Shown in pieces: positions 63,935-64,000 of a stretch of 64,000 nucleotides of DNA. The stretch is taken from the NCBI GenBank assembly GCA_051294375.1, contig CM119264.1, forward strand, positions 8,472,268-8,536,267. The letters are read 5' to 3'. The notes beneath the pieces are model-generated. The model worked only from the letters and a program-made list of their open reading frames with translations, had not been told where the DNA came from and ran no database searches. A program made the position numbers and the translations under genes. How positions within the stretch are numbered: position 1 is the first letter of the stretch; the number at the start of each line of letters is the position of its first letter. Origin of the DNA: Paraspadella gotoi (lineage: Eukaryota; Chaetognatha).

Positions 63935-64000
63935 CCAAGCGACGGTCGTCTGAGTCATCTGGCGTTGTCGTCGTTGTCGTTGTCGTTGTCGTCCCCGACG
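63935..64000 (+). CDS. Exon 7 of IgSF gene (partial, runs off window)
   Basis: A strong acceptor (AAACCTTTCCCGCAG) ends at 63934, and phase-0 entry, as exon 6 requires, gives PSDGRLSHLALSSLSLSLSS followed by PT. This reads as the D-E strands of the second Ig domain after WVLDDRTMEAK, and resembles the DGxxxxxLxLxxL pattern of C2 domains in sidestep-like proteins. The F-strand Cys, which would complete the fold, must lie beyond the window. The stretch TTGTCG is repeated at about 63967-63990, so part of the LSLSLS sequence comes from a coding hexanucleotide repeat. The other frames are also open (poly-Val in one), so the assignment rests on phase and context. Confidence 0.6.

Overview
This 64-kb window is animal nuclear DNA and is almost entirely non-coding. 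It is dense in (GA)n/(CT)n and (CTTT)n microsatellites. Small exons are spread tens of kilobases apart with GT..AG splice sites, and there is no operon-like organisation. The only coding sequence I can support is one immunoglobulin-superfamily (IgSF) gene on the + strand. Its domain style would fit an arthropod or another invertebrate, but the organism cannot be named from the sequence.

The gene model has seven exons. A signal-peptide exon lies at 21771-21860. Two glutamine- and low-complexity-rich linker exons lie at 48233-48607 and about 48975-49327. An exon at 50018-50172 ends in the first half of an Ig B strand. The exon at 59194-59393 carries the rest of that V-like Ig domain. The exon at 62413-62651 starts a second Ig domain. 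The last exon begins at 63935 and runs off the window. Splice phases agree at every junction except around the end of exon 3, where the reading frame is uncertain. The product would be a secreted or membrane Ig protein. A two-domain V-C2 layout as in sidestep, Fas3, nectin or CADM proteins is possible but unproven.

Layout. 1-3650 is mostly unique AT-rich DNA with microsatellites. A direct repeat follows (D1 about 3655-5470, D2 about 5500-7600), with a nested ~450-bp tandem repeat in D2. 8000-12560 is unique, partly GC-rich, without recognised genes. About 12800-14770 is a noisy palindrome. 17679-24255 (block A) holds signal exon 1 and five N gaps. About 25346-32138 (block B) is a second, indel-rich copy of A in the same orientation. 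About 32540-39560 is a noisy inverted copy of about 51397-56960. 40335-47127 (block C) is an apparently exact reverse complement of block B. From 47800 to the end the sequence is cleaner and holds exons 2-7.

The large duplications look more like assembly or gap-filling products than biology. Copies differ by homopolymer and single-base indels, one copy usually bridges the N gaps of the other, several gaps are exactly 25 N, and the signal exon is intact in A but broken in B and C. If so, the true locus is much shorter than 64 kb and the ~26-kb first intron is inflated. I found no convincing new biological system. The most useful results are the IgSF gene model, its unusual BC-loop insertion and the three-copy inverted structure.
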